A DNA stretch of 64,000 bases from Pantoea cypripedii (GTDB taxonomy: Bacteria; Pseudomonadota; Gammaproteobacteria; Enterobacterales; Enterobacteriaceae), in contig NZ_CP024769.1 in assembly GCF_011395035.1 (NCBI RefSeq), forward strand, positions 395,965 through 459,964, given 5' to 3'. Position 1 is the first letter of the stretch. Every line of letters starts with the position of its first letter. A program made the position numbers and the translations under genes. This document shows, piece after piece, positions 33,451 to 42,452 of this stretch. A model generated the notes under the pieces. The model made no database searches, had not been told where the DNA came from, and saw nothing but the letters and a program-made list of their open reading frames with translations.

Positions 33451-34374
33451 TCACGTAGCGATGTCATCGCTGGTTATCTGACTGATAATCCGCGCAATCA
33501 GTTGCGCCTGCTCCCCTGAAGGATCCAGGTCTGGGTCGTAGATGGTTACCGTGATGCCACAGCAGCGTGGATTTTCAAACAAGCAGTGGCCAATGTGCGT
33601 AAGAGTTTGTGATGTCAGGCCTGGTGAGCCTGGGCTATCAACGGCTGAAATCTCTGACTGATCCAGTACATCCATATCAAGATGGACCCAATAACGCCAG
33701 CCTGGGAAGTCATCAAGACGCCGGTATATCCGTGTGATGATTTCGCTGTCACTCAGCTTTAAAGCGTCGAAAATTGTCATTCGTTCAATGTCGGTAGCAA
33801 AGATATCTGCCCAGACATAACCCTCATCGAGAGATTCTCGTTCGCCGAGCTGAATCACGGCTCTATCCGGCACCAATGGCCCCTCAATGCCCGGCCAACT
33901 GGTTAACATGGCTTCCCCTCTGCCAGTCACCAGAGCGAGATCCATTCCGGCAGCCGCCGCTGGTTTTTGGGCTTCTTTGCGATTCCAGTTTCCGGGATGA
34001 CGAAAATCACTGTGACCATCAATATGAACCAGCGCCACTGGCCCGTGTTGCCGGCTTCCGGCAAGCGCACCAGGCAGGATTGCACAATCCCCACCAATAA
34101 CAATAGGTTTTAAACCACTGTGTTGAGCTGAACTGACCTCAGCAGCGAGCCGTATATTCAACTCGCGTAGCTTGTGGCCGTTAAGGATGTCGGTTCCTGG
34201 TTCAGGAAGCGGACTGTACTCAGGTTGTGACATTGTCACAACCTCATATCCCGCGAAGGCTTCTCCTAACCCGTGCTCCATTAACACGTCAGGTGCCTTA
34301 AAAGTGCCGGGGATATGATTCTCCCGCAGTGGGTTCAGCCCTAAATTCGACGGAACCAGAATGATTTTTTTCAT
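33451..34374 (-). CDS. Arginase/agmatinase-family protein with altered metal site
   Basis: This 307-residue protein has the ureohydrolase fold. The three metal-binding motifs are VIGGDCAILPG, HIDGHSDFR and HLDMDVLDQ. Canonical enzymes have GGDH in the first, so here the His ligand is replaced by Cys, and DAHxD is DGHSD. An amidine or guanidine hydrolase is likely, but the changed ligand leaves the reaction open. The start MKKIILVPSN is chosen because AGGAG lies upstream and the family begins here; 14 in-frame codons precede it. Two copies of a sequence found in the hipB operator lie 80-140 bp upstream. Confidence 0.75.
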   Translation of the reverse strand: MKKIILVPSNLGLNPLRENHIPGTFKAPDVLMEHGLGEAFAGYEVVTMSQPEYSPLPEPGTDILNGHKLRELNIRLAAEVSSAQHSGLKPIVIGGDCAILPGALAGSRQHGPVALVHIDGHSDFRHPGNWNRKEAQKPAAAAGMDLALVTGRGEAMLTSWPGIEGPLVPDRAVIQLGERESLDEGYVWADIFATDIERMTIFDALKLSDSEIITRIYRRLDDFPGWRYWVHLDMDVLDQSEISAVDSPGSPGLTSQTLTHIGHCLFENPRCCGITVTIYDPDLDPSGEQAQLIARIISQITSDDIAT

Positions 34375-34452
34375 CAGGGGCTGCTCCTGATTGTCAGATA
34401 CCTTCTTTATTCTCATAGCTTATCATTTTCAACTTTTCCGCAATCCGCATAA

Positions 34453-34512
34453 TTTTTGTCGCCATATAACAACATTTATTCATTTTTTCTATTTTTGTCG
34501 CTATATAACTAC
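34453..34512. promoter_or_regulatory. HipB-operator-like direct repeats upstream of the arginase-family gene
   Basis: TTTTTGTCGCCATATAAC (from 34453) and TTTTTGTCGCTATATAAC (from 34492) are direct copies 39 bp apart. They match TTTTTGTCACTATATAGC in the hipB promoter region (from 36038). They lie between the end of hipA and the arginase-family gene. Confidence 0.5.
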
Positions 34513-35744
34513 AAAATTGAATCTGTTTTACGTTTTTTAGGCCGCTTTACATCTGTGGTTAAAAAAAGGTTGTTAGTTGCCCCGCTTCGACTCAAAGAAT
34601 GACCGATGGAGGTGTGCAGCTCCGGGAAGTCAGCGAACAATGCCGGATTTGCCAGCTGATCGCTGATCACATCGGCAAATTGCTCCAGCACATGGGCGGG
34701 ATTGATAATTTTCAGTTCTCGCCCGAATTTGATCAAACTATCGCGATCAGGGAACTGTTTGGTTTTATTCAGCTTTAACGCCAGATCATTATCATTGGTG
34801 GGATAAATTAGCGTATTCACCACATCATATAACGGTGAAAGCCGTGGAGCTGCTTCAGCTTCAGCGTGATAAACCAGCGAAAAGTTCTTCAGATGTGCAT
34901 CGCCGTTGCCAACCATGCAACTAAACAACACATAGCGCCAGTAAAGCTCCACCTGTGACTGATCGCGGGTAAACAGGCTGACGATTTTCGCGCCAGTTTC
35001 ATACGAGCCACTGTATTTATGATCCGACGTCCTCCCTGATAGCACACAAAAATCCTCCATCGCCTGGCGTTTATTCCCTGCAATATCAAAACGTTCCATG
35101 ATAAACAGTTCTTTATTATCTGAAAGCCAGAAATTAGCGACAGGTAAACCACAGGCTCTCGCCAGCGACATACAAATAAATTCGTTCTCTGCGAGACGCG
35201 GATATTCTTCATCACCGGTTTTTGCGATCAGATTTGGATAAAGAACCGTGCCCCGGCTTTCAGTGCTGATCATCACTTTGGGTTGCACACCGGAAATGGT
35301 GGTTTGCAGCAAGTATTTATTGAGCAGATATTGAAATGCGCTCTCTTTGTGGTCCCATCTCAATAAATCTTCCAGTTTTTCCGGGGATGGCCGTGGTAAA
35401 TCGATATCGCTGACATAAGAAAGCGCGCCAATACCGGTATCCTGCTGCAACGCGAGGAACAGCATATCGGAGATATTACCCACATAACGGCGCAAGCGTT
35501 CGGCAATGTGATATCGCACATAGCCTTCAGGGATATTCATCTCAAAAATATTAAACAACCGGCTGCTGTTATAACCCATGCGATTGTCCGGCAGCATGGT
35601 TAACGAGACACGACGGCTCTGCGGCGAGGAATAGGTGAAGTTGTAACTGCCATGCTCATGCAATAATTTTCCGCTGTATTCCCCCCCGTTGTATACCTCA
35701 ATCTGGCGTATCGGCCGGGCAAGCTGTTGCAGATCAGTCATCAT
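34509..35744 (-). CDS. hipA: HipA-family Ser/Thr kinase toxin
   Basis: This is a 411-residue kinase-fold toxin. The ATP-pocket motif ISGVQPKVMIS (SGxQxK) and the catalytic loop GNGDAHLKNFSLV with the catalytic Asp are intact. SPLYDVV supplies the metal-binding Asp. HipA toxins phosphorylate aminoacyl-tRNA synthetases and cause growth arrest. The start at 35744 is chosen because GGAGG lies 9 nt upstream inside the end of hipB, giving an 11-bp overlap and translational coupling. No active-site lesion is seen. It is paired with the antitoxin hipB. Confidence 0.9.
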   Translation of the reverse strand: MMTDLQQLARPIRQIEVYNGGEYSGKLLHEHGSYNFTYSSPQSRRVSLTMLPDNRMGYNSSRLFNIFEMNIPEGYVRYHIAERLRRYVGNISDMLFLALQQDTGIGALSYVSDIDLPRPSPEKLEDLLRWDHKESAFQYLLNKYLLQTTISGVQPKVMISTESRGTVLYPNLIAKTGDEEYPRLAENEFICMSLARACGLPVANFWLSDNKELFIMERFDIAGNKRQAMEDFCVLSGRTSDHKYSGSYETGAKIVSLFTRDQSQVELYWRYVLFSCMVGNGDAHLKNFSLVYHAEAEAAPRLSPLYDVVNTLIYPTNDNDLALKLNKTKQFPDRDSLIKFGRELKIINPAHVLEQFADVISDQLANPALFADFPELHTSIGHSLSRSGATNNLFLTTDVKRPKKRKTDSIL

Positions 35745-35985
35745 CGAATAATGCCTCCAGTTCATCCAGCTGCGGCAAGCCAGCAGTCTGAACCGTTAAC
35801 ATCAGGTCCATGGCCGTCAGATAGATGGTTAAGGCTTTCAACGATCCGGTATAAGCTCCGTTCTCAATTTCAGAGACCAGAGTACGGTGGATTCCTGCGC
35901 GTGATGCGGCAACCTGTTGTGTCCATCCCCGCGCTTTGCGTCGTTCACGACATGTTGCTCCAATCGCTTGCATTCCTGGCAACAT
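35734..35985 (-). CDS. hipB: HipB-family antitoxin, Xre-type HTH repressor
   Basis: This 83-residue protein has a helix-turn-helix of the Cro/C1 type: TCRERRKARGWTQQVAASRAGIHRTLVSEIENG. The C-terminal tail is acidic (LDELEALFDDD). It binds its own promoter and neutralises HipA. A GGGGGAG ribosome site precedes the ATG. A long inverted repeat lies 24-67 bp upstream. Confidence 0.88.
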   Translation of the reverse strand: MLPGMQAIGATCRERRKARGWTQQVAASRAGIHRTLVSEIENGAYTGSLKALTIYLTAMDLMLTVQTAGLPQLDELEALFDDD

Positions 35986-36008
35986 AGCTCCCCCTGTATA
36001 ATGTACCC

Positions 36009-36058
36009 ATATAGTGACAAAATCGCATATAAATGCCTTTTTGTCACTATATAGCTAC
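36009..36058. promoter_or_regulatory. Inverted-repeat operator of hipBA
   Basis: ATATAGTGACAAAA (36009-36022) and TTTTGTCACTATAT (36039-36052) are perfect 14-bp inverted arms with centres 30 bp apart. They are placed right for autorepression by HipB. The right arm extends into GTCACTATATAGCTAC, shared with the sites at 34453 and 34492. Confidence 0.65.
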
Positions 36059-36089
36059 CATTATCGCAGGAGAATCATTCCGTCGGGAA

Positions 36090-37226
36090 TCAGTGATCAA
36101 GATACAAATAATGCATCCAGCTGGTCATGCGTAGCAGCACTTTGCGCATCACCGAAACATGTGAAAAGTGATCCGAGTAAACAGCAACCTGAGCAAATAT
36201 GCCATCTGGCAAAGCATCAACGTCAGCATTGGGTATCAGTTCAATCACTGCCAGTACCCCATCGCTGCCGGGAGTGATAGTGAGCGATTGCAGCGAGCCC
36301 TGCGCCTGATAGGTGCCACCCGGCACAACGGGGAGAATACTGGTTAATTTTCCCGGAAAAACCTGCCCGGGAAGCGCGGTGAAAACCACTTCAGCTTCAT
36401 CACCTGCTTTCAGTCGCAGCAGAGAATTTTGTCTGAACTGAGCAATAATCTGGCGTTTTTGTTCAGGTATGAAAATCATCACCGGCCGCAACGGCAAGGC
36501 GGCGGCATAGGTTCCGGGGCGGATAAGCACCTGCGTAGCATAACCATCACTTGGAGCGCGAACGACGGTTTGATCTAAATTATATCGGGCTTCAGTCAGC
36601 TGAGCGCGCAGGCTGACAATTTGTGATTGCTCCCCATTAACCTGGCTATCCAGCTGGCTCTTAATTTGTGCCTGTTCAGCCAGGGAACTTTTTACCAGGG
36701 CATCCTGCGCCAGAAAGTTTTGTCTGGCATTATCAATATCCCTTTCGGAAAAAGGATTTACTTTTGCCCTGCTCCCCGCAAGATAGCGTTGATAATCGTC
36801 GTATAACCGGTCTCGCTCCGCACTGACATGTTGCGTATTGGCGATGGCTTCATCCAGTTGCCCTTTCAGGCTTTGTGTATTGTGAATCGCCGTGGTCAGG
36901 TCCGCCTGCAATCTATCTACCCGCGCCTGGTAGCGGGTGCTATCAAGGCGAAATAACATCTCACCTTTCTTAATTAATCTATTCTGTTTATTAGTCACTT
37001 CGCTAACGACCCCGGTAACCTGTGGGGTTATTGGAATAGAAATAACCGCTTTTTGCGCCAGCGCGGTATAAGGGTGATTATAATTCATTAACAATATCAG
37101 CGCGCCAACGATAAAAACCCCACCCAACGCAGCGGTGGGTACGGTCCATTTATTTACCGGGATTCTGAATATTTTAAAAATAGCCCATGCGATGGCAACA
37201 TAGGTCAGAATAATTAGCAAATCCAT
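36090..37226 (-). CDS. yibH: HlyD-family membrane fusion protein YibH
   Basis: This 378-residue protein is very like E. coli YibH. The N-terminus MDLLIILTYVAIAWAIFKIF spans the inner membrane with a second helix near 35-50. A biotinyl-lipoyl-like half (ITPQVTGVVSEVTNKQNRLI) follows, then a coiled coil (about 95-215), the second half motif TVVRAPSDGYATQVLIRPG and the C-terminus LRMTSWMHYLYLDH. Such periplasmic adaptors join an inner-membrane pump to an outer-membrane channel; the partner pump is not known. It follows yibI by 4 bp. Confidence 0.93.
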   Translation of the reverse strand: MDLLIILTYVAIAWAIFKIFRIPVNKWTVPTAALGGVFIVGALILLMNYNHPYTALAQKAVISIPITPQVTGVVSEVTNKQNRLIKKGEMLFRLDSTRYQARVDRLQADLTTAIHNTQSLKGQLDEAIANTQHVSAERDRLYDDYQRYLAGSRAKVNPFSERDIDNARQNFLAQDALVKSSLAEQAQIKSQLDSQVNGEQSQIVSLRAQLTEARYNLDQTVVRAPSDGYATQVLIRPGTYAAALPLRPVMIFIPEQKRQIIAQFRQNSLLRLKAGDEAEVVFTALPGQVFPGKLTSILPVVPGGTYQAQGSLQSLTITPGSDGVLAVIELIPNADVDALPDGIFAQVAVYSDHFSHVSVMRKVLLRMTSWMHYLYLDH

Positions 37227-37230
37227 AGAT

Positions 37231-37554
37231 TTACTCCGAAGGCGGCTGGTTGATTATACCTTGTTTTCTTTCCAGTTCCGTCACGCGTTGTTTAAGCTGC
37301 TCCAGACTCTCATCGTTACTTTGCATTCCCCAGCCACGTTCCGGACGATATAACGTGGCCCAGATCCATAAAAAGGGCCAGATAACATGCAGTGTGAACA
37401 AACTCACCCAACCGGCAACGTGGATAGCGTCCGCATGCGGATGATTGCGCGATTTTGCAATCAGATAAGGAATGTCATGAAGAATGATAATCCCGTAAAA
37501 AATAATAAGAAATACAAAGACGAGTACACCCAGCGCGAAGTAGTTCAGGAACAT
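37231..37554 (-). CDS. yibI: Inner-membrane protein YibI (DUF3302)
   Basis: This 107-residue protein has two membrane helices (FALGVLVFVFLIIFYGIIIL and VSLFTLHVIWPFLWIWATLY) and a cytoplasmic coiled-coil tail (LEQLKQRVTELERKQG). The start MFLNYFALG is chosen because GAGG precedes it and it matches the E. coli YibI layout; the frame is open 51 codons further upstream but those look non-coding. It forms a two-gene operon with yibH. The 287 bp up to pqiB hold no other gene that I can support. Confidence 0.85.
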   Translation of the reverse strand: MFLNYFALGVLVFVFLIIFYGIIILHDIPYLIAKSRNHPHADAIHVAGWVSLFTLHVIWPFLWIWATLYRPERGWGMQSNDESLEQLKQRVTELERKQGIINQPPSE

Positions 37555-37841
37555 ATCCGCCTCGATTGAAAGTCCAGCTTGCTGATAAATATAGACGTTG
37601 TGAATAACGGAAGAAAGGACAGCAATAAAAAAATTATGCACATGAGTTATCACTGGCACTACCACTACGCCACAGCAACCCCTTCGGTATTTTAAGCCAG
37701 ACGGCAATTTATCCTGAGATTAATTATTTCTGTGACGAACTTTCAGATTGTCCTTTTTCATAAGAATCAGATAAGGTGATTTTTCTATAATCAGTGTGGC
37801 CTCCCGGCTCCTTTTAACACATGCTGATGAGCTGAGTCATA

Positions 37842-39494
37842 ATGGAAAAGAATGACGAAACCACCCCTGTTAATAAAATTAAACGCTGGTCGCCGGTGTG
37901 GTTTTTTCCTTTTATCACCCTGGTGATTGGTGTCTGGATTATCTTCTATCACTTCAGTCATCAGGGGCCAGAAATCACCCTGATTACCGAAAATGCCGAG
38001 GGGATCGAGGCCGGAAAAACGGAGATTAAGAGCCGCAGTATCACTGTTGGTAAGGTCGAAAGCACCGTTTTATCGGATGATCTTCAGCATGTTGAGATTA
38101 AAGCGCGCCTGCAGGAAGGTATGGAGACCTTGCTGCATGGCGACAGCCTGTTCTGGGTGGTGAAACCACAGGTGGGCTTCCAGGGCGTTAGCGGGCTGGG
38201 TACCTTGCTCTCAGGCGCTTATATTGAATTACAACCCGGTTCTGAGGGCAAAGAGCCCCCGAGCTATGTTCTGGGCGACACCCCTCCGCCTGCAGCCGCC
38301 AACGCGCCCGGTATCAGAGTCACCCTTTTCAGTGAGAAAGCCGGCCAGCTCAGGGCGGGAGACCCGGTGTTATTCAGGCGCTACCCTGTTGGTACGGTGG
38401 AGAGTAACCATTTCGATACGGATAAGCGCATGATGTCCTATCAGCTGTTTATCTCTGCCCCTTTTGATCGGCTGGTGACGACGAATGTGCGTTTCTGGAA
38501 GGACAGCGGCATTGCCATCGATATGTCAGCCGCCGGTATGCGGGTAGAGATGAGTTCCCTCACCACTTTACTTAGCGGTGGCGTCAGTTTTGATGTACCC
38601 GACGGCTTGCCCTATGGCAGCCCGGCAAAGAATAAGGCCGAATACCCTCTTTTTAATGATCAGCACAGTATTCAGAATTCACTTTATACCGAGCACGTGG
38701 ATTATCTGTTGTTTTTTAACAGTTCGGTGCGCGGGCTGGAAGCCGGTGCGCCCGTCGAGTTCCGCGGGATACGTGTTGGCACGGTTGCGCAGGTGCCGTT
38801 CTTTTTGCCTGGTATTGTTCAGGATCTGCAACGTAATTATCGCCCTCCCTTGCTGATCCGCATTGAACCAGAACGCTTTGTCCGCAACTTCAATCTGCAA
38901 CAACGACTCAACGAAGCGAAAAAGAACGGTCTGCGTGCCGCGCTGAAAACCGGCAGCTTTATTTCTGGCTCGCTGTATGTTGACCTGGATTTTTATCCCT
39001 ATGCGGAGCCGTATACCGGTCAGACGAGCCTTGCCGGCTACGAAATTATTCCGACCGTCGACAGTGGTCTGGGACAGATCCAGCAAAAACTGGTGGCGAT
39101 ACTCGATAAACTCAATGCGTTGCCGCTTAACCCCTTGCTGACTCAGGCGACGGATACCTTCAAAGCCAGCCAGCTCACCTTACGTGAATCGCAGAAGGCG
39201 CTGCATAATCTCAACGTGTTTATCAGCAGCCAGGCGATGAAAAACCTGCCGGAACAAACACAGCAAACGTTACGGGAACTGAGCCGCAATATGCGCAGTC
39301 TGCAACCCGGCTCTCCGGCTTACGAAAAAATGGTCGCGAACATGCAACGCCTTGATCAGGTCCTGCGGGAGTTACAGCCGGTATTGAAGACCCTCAACAA
39401 CAAGAGCAATGCCCTGATTATTGCCCCTGCCGTGGCTAAGGATCCTCAACCCAAAGCCGTGCAGTCAGACATACCCCATCATGCGCAGCATTGA
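37842..39494 (+). CDS. pqiB: PqiB-like intermembrane lipid-transport protein (three MCE domains)
   Basis: This 550-residue protein has one N-terminal membrane helix (WFFPFITLVIGVWIIFYHF), three MCE/MlaD domains (about residues 45-135, 160-275 and 285-395) and a long C-terminal helical region from about 405. In E. coli, PqiB hexamers stack MCE rings into a tube that spans the periplasm and carries phospholipids between membranes. pqiA and pqiC, normally in the same operon, are absent. Its 3' end overlaps convergent malT by 30 bp. Confidence 0.83.
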   Translation: MEKNDETTPVNKIKRWSPVWFFPFITLVIGVWIIFYHFSHQGPEITLITENAEGIEAGKTEIKSRSITVGKVESTVLSDDLQHVEIKARLQEGMETLLHGDSLFWVVKPQVGFQGVSGLGTLLSGAYIELQPGSEGKEPPSYVLGDTPPPAAANAPGIRVTLFSEKAGQLRAGDPVLFRRYPVGTVESNHFDTDKRMMSYQLFISAPFDRLVTTNVRFWKDSGIAIDMSAAGMRVEMSSLTTLLSGGVSFDVPDGLPYGSPAKNKAEYPLFNDQHSIQNSLYTEHVDYLLFFNSSVRGLEAGAPVEFRGIRVGTVAQVPFFLPGIVQDLQRNYRPPLLIRIEPERFVRNFNLQQRLNEAKKNGLRAALKTGSFISGSLYVDLDFYPYAEPYTGQTSLAGYEIIPTVDSGLGQIQQKLVAILDKLNALPLNPLLTQATDTFKASQLTLRESQKALHNLNVFISSQAMKNLPEQTQQTLRELSRNMRSLQPGSPAYEKMVANMQRLDQVLRELQPVLKTLNNKSNALIIAPAVAKDPQPKAVQSDIPHHAQH

Positions 39495-42167
39495 CTGTGC
39501 CTGATTCACTGCATCAGAACGATGGGAGACACCCAGTTTCTGATACAGATTCCGTATATGCGTTTTAATGGTGGTGGCGGCGATAGCCAGTTCAACGGCA
39601 ATCTGTTCATTGCTGTAACCTGAATAAATCAACCCCAGCACCTGCCACTCACGCTGGGTCAGCGGGCTGGTCCGGATCAGCTCTGGTACATCAGGATGAC
39701 TGAGCAGGCGGCTGACAAAGCCCTCATCGAAATGGGCAAACTTGTGGCGATGATGTTTATTGATCTCATCAAGAATACGTCTCGCCCGATGGTTATCCAG
39801 TTCATTCAAAATGTTGAGCTGAATCAGCTGGCGTAGCTGCTGTGCCATCATCTCCCCTTCAATGACAAAGTGGCAGATGAAACCGGTGCTACGTGCCAGC
39901 TGCAACGCTTCAATCAACGTCCGCTGCGCGTCGGCTTTACGGTCGGTCTGCCAATGGATCTGGTTCATCAGCAGCAGATTACGGTTTAGATCACTCATCA
40001 GCCGTAGCGCCCGGGCGTTGTCATTCAACTCATCCAGTACCACTTCCGCATGCGTCAGATTACCCAGCAGAATCTGTGCACGGGCGATATTGCGCCATTG
40101 CCCTTGCAGGAAATGATTATTGGCAAACTCGGGTTTTGCAGTTTGATGCAGCCAGTTGCTGGCGCTTTGTTTGTCGCCGGTCATCTGCCAGTAAATGACT
40201 CTGACCTCGTCAGCATTGGTGATCCAGTCACTGTGCCAGTTGCCATTGTTCAACAGGTTTTCCAGGCGGTTGAGATGACTGCGCGCATTATCCAGATTCC
40301 CGCGTGCGAGGGAGCATTGCACCAGCAGACCCAGGCACTGAATTTGTTGCTGTTGCTGGAAGCCTTTCAGCACCTTGATCCCGGTACGCGCCGCCTGCTC
40401 CGCCTCTTCCAGCCGTCCCCAGGCCCACATCAGTTGAGCGCGGATGCGCAGCAGAAACTCATGCAAAGGAAATTGCGTCAGATGCTGCTCATGGACCAGC
40501 ACAAATGCCTTCTCCTGCGTTTCATAGGCATTTTGCAGGTAGCCCTGAGCAAAGAGAATTTCGCTTTGCTGGATCAGGCTCCATAGCGCGTAATGCCAGG
40601 CTTCATCACGGCGCGCCATCTGCTCGGTCTGACGCATCAGCTGTAGTGAATTCACCAAATCGCCTTTGCAGTGCATCACTTCGCCGAGCACAGAAGTGGC
40701 CACAATGCGGCTGTAAGTGCAACTGTCGGGCAGGGTTTCCAGTGCCAGCATCGCCAGACGTTCTGCGTCCTCAGCGTTACCATTATTGATGGTCACCTGA
40801 GCGCGCACGGCATTAAACTCACCGCGCAGGGCCTCATCAATCTGACAACGCCCCTCCTCCTCAAATCTGGCCAGCAGACTATTAACCTCGTAAAACCGAT
40901 GCTGACTCTGCATCAGCCAGGCCTGTAGCAGCACCAGCCGGGGATTCTCCAGCAACGTTTCCCACGGCAGGGTTTTCAGCGATGCTTCCAGCAGCGTCAG
41001 CTCGCTTTGATTGAAGAGCGTCCAGGCATGTTCCAGCAGCACATCCCTCAGCATGCTGGTATCGCCAGAAGCCAGAGCATGATGAATAGCCTCACGCGGA
41101 TACCCCTGTGCCATCCAGCTTTCCGCCGCGGCACGATGAATAGCGGGCAGTTCTGCGGCCAATTCGCGCTGACAACGCAACCGCAGGAAACTGCCAAACA
41201 ACGGGTGATAACTAAACCACTGCCCGGAATCATCCATACGCTGTAAAAAAAGCCCCTGCCGCTCGACTTCTTCCAGCCGTATCTGGCCGTTCTCTTCCCC
41301 CGTGACGCAGGTAATCAGCGCGTCATTCATTGAACGCAGCAGAGAACTTTTCAGCAGAAAATGGCGTGTCGCGACATCGACGTTATCCAGCACTTCCTCC
41401 ACCAGATAATCCGAAAGGTGGCTGGCATTGATGCCGGAAAGACGCCGCGCGGAGTCCTGAGCCGCGCTGGACCCCTGGCGGGCGGAAAGGGCAATAAGTT
41501 GTAATGCGGTAGCCCAGCCCGCGACGTCATCACACAATTGGTCACTTTCTTCTGAGGCCAGCGGTGCCGTCAACCGACCATCAAAAAACTGTCGCGCTTC
41601 CTGGTGGGTAAACGCCAATTGCTGGCTGCTCAGTTCGATAAGTTGTTCGCGCACGCGGAGATTAGCGATGCCCAGCTGAGGCAAGTTGCGCGATAACAGG
41701 ATCACCGTCAGGTTATCCGGCTGGTGACGTAAAAAGAAACGCATCGCTTCATGAATCGCGGGATTGGTGATGTGATGGTAATCATCAACGATCAGCCAGA
41801 GCGGTTTTTGCCATTCAGTCAGTTCAATAAATAACTGGGCAAATAACGCATTAAGATTTACATACTGGCGTTTCTGCGCCAGTGCCTCACTGCGTGAACA
41901 GCCACCTTGCGTGGCTTGCTGGAGTGCCGCAATCAGGTAATCGGCAAAAGGCTCCGGGTGATTATCTCCTTCGTCCAATGAATACCAACCCAGATTTGTT
42001 TTCTCCGCCGCCCATTGCGAAACCAGTGTGGTTTTGCCATAGCCTGCCGGGCTGGTGACCAGCACCAGCCGATAATTTCCAGCAGCCATGAGCTTTTGCA
42101 GCAGGCGATCACGCGTGACGGTGCTTTCCAGGCGAACGGGACGACTGAGTTTCGAGGGTATTAACAT
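39465..42167 (-). CDS. malT: Maltose regulon activator
   Basis: MalT is an ATP- and maltotriose-dependent activator of all mal genes. The 900 residues match the E. coli length. It opens MLIPSKLSRPVRLEST, and the Walker A motif is SPAGYGKTTLVSQW. It continues through a STAND ATPase and TPR-like helices. The C-terminal LuxR-type helix-turn-helix includes LTQREWQVLGLIYSGYSNEQIA. A GGGAGGAG ribosome site precedes the ATG. It is divergent from malPQ, as in E. coli. Confidence 0.97.
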   Translation of the reverse strand: MLIPSKLSRPVRLESTVTRDRLLQKLMAAGNYRLVLVTSPAGYGKTTLVSQWAAEKTNLGWYSLDEGDNHPEPFADYLIAALQQATQGGCSRSEALAQKRQYVNLNALFAQLFIELTEWQKPLWLIVDDYHHITNPAIHEAMRFFLRHQPDNLTVILLSRNLPQLGIANLRVREQLIELSSQQLAFTHQEARQFFDGRLTAPLASEESDQLCDDVAGWATALQLIALSARQGSSAAQDSARRLSGINASHLSDYLVEEVLDNVDVATRHFLLKSSLLRSMNDALITCVTGEENGQIRLEEVERQGLFLQRMDDSGQWFSYHPLFGSFLRLRCQRELAAELPAIHRAAAESWMAQGYPREAIHHALASGDTSMLRDVLLEHAWTLFNQSELTLLEASLKTLPWETLLENPRLVLLQAWLMQSQHRFYEVNSLLARFEEEGRCQIDEALRGEFNAVRAQVTINNGNAEDAERLAMLALETLPDSCTYSRIVATSVLGEVMHCKGDLVNSLQLMRQTEQMARRDEAWHYALWSLIQQSEILFAQGYLQNAYETQEKAFVLVHEQHLTQFPLHEFLLRIRAQLMWAWGRLEEAEQAARTGIKVLKGFQQQQQIQCLGLLVQCSLARGNLDNARSHLNRLENLLNNGNWHSDWITNADEVRVIYWQMTGDKQSASNWLHQTAKPEFANNHFLQGQWRNIARAQILLGNLTHAEVVLDELNDNARALRLMSDLNRNLLLMNQIHWQTDRKADAQRTLIEALQLARSTGFICHFVIEGEMMAQQLRQLIQLNILNELDNHRARRILDEINKHHRHKFAHFDEGFVSRLLSHPDVPELIRTSPLTQREWQVLGLIYSGYSNEQIAVELAIAATTIKTHIRNLYQKLGVSHRSDAVNQAQSMLRMMGYV

Positions 42168-42289
42168 AGTCGCATGCTCCTCCCTTTACATGTTGCGAAT
42201 TATTTTTTTACGCTTCGAAATTATTATTCATACACGTTCGATTATTCGTTTAATGATTGCAAGCAAACTCATTAACTAATCTTTACAAA

Positions 42290-42385
42290 AGTGGCAGTTA
42301 TCACATTCCTGGCCCCTCTTTCAGATTCCCCTCAGCCTCTCCACCCCGCCTATCCTCCCTGGTGAATTTGTTGCAGGAGGAGGAG
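42290..42385 (+). promoter_or_regulatory. malPQ promoter region: CRP-like site and MalT boxes
   Basis: AGTGG-CAGTTA-TCACA (42290-42305) has one perfect CRP half-site. MalT core hexamers GGAGGA occur on the minus strand at about 42354-42359 and on the plus strand in GGAGGAGGAG (42376-42385). The 285-bp gap between malT and malP holds no other gene. Confidence 0.5.
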
Positions 42386-42452
42386 CACGCCGGGTCACAC
42401 GGGCAAACTGATTCGCATATTTTCACTGATGACTTACAGGACAAACCCGGCT

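Noticed and set aside
34453..36058. Direct-repeat-bounded transposon carrying hipBA
   Set aside because: The flanking copies differ in sequence and have operator-like geometry. There is no transposase or terminal inverted repeat, so shared regulation is the simpler reading.
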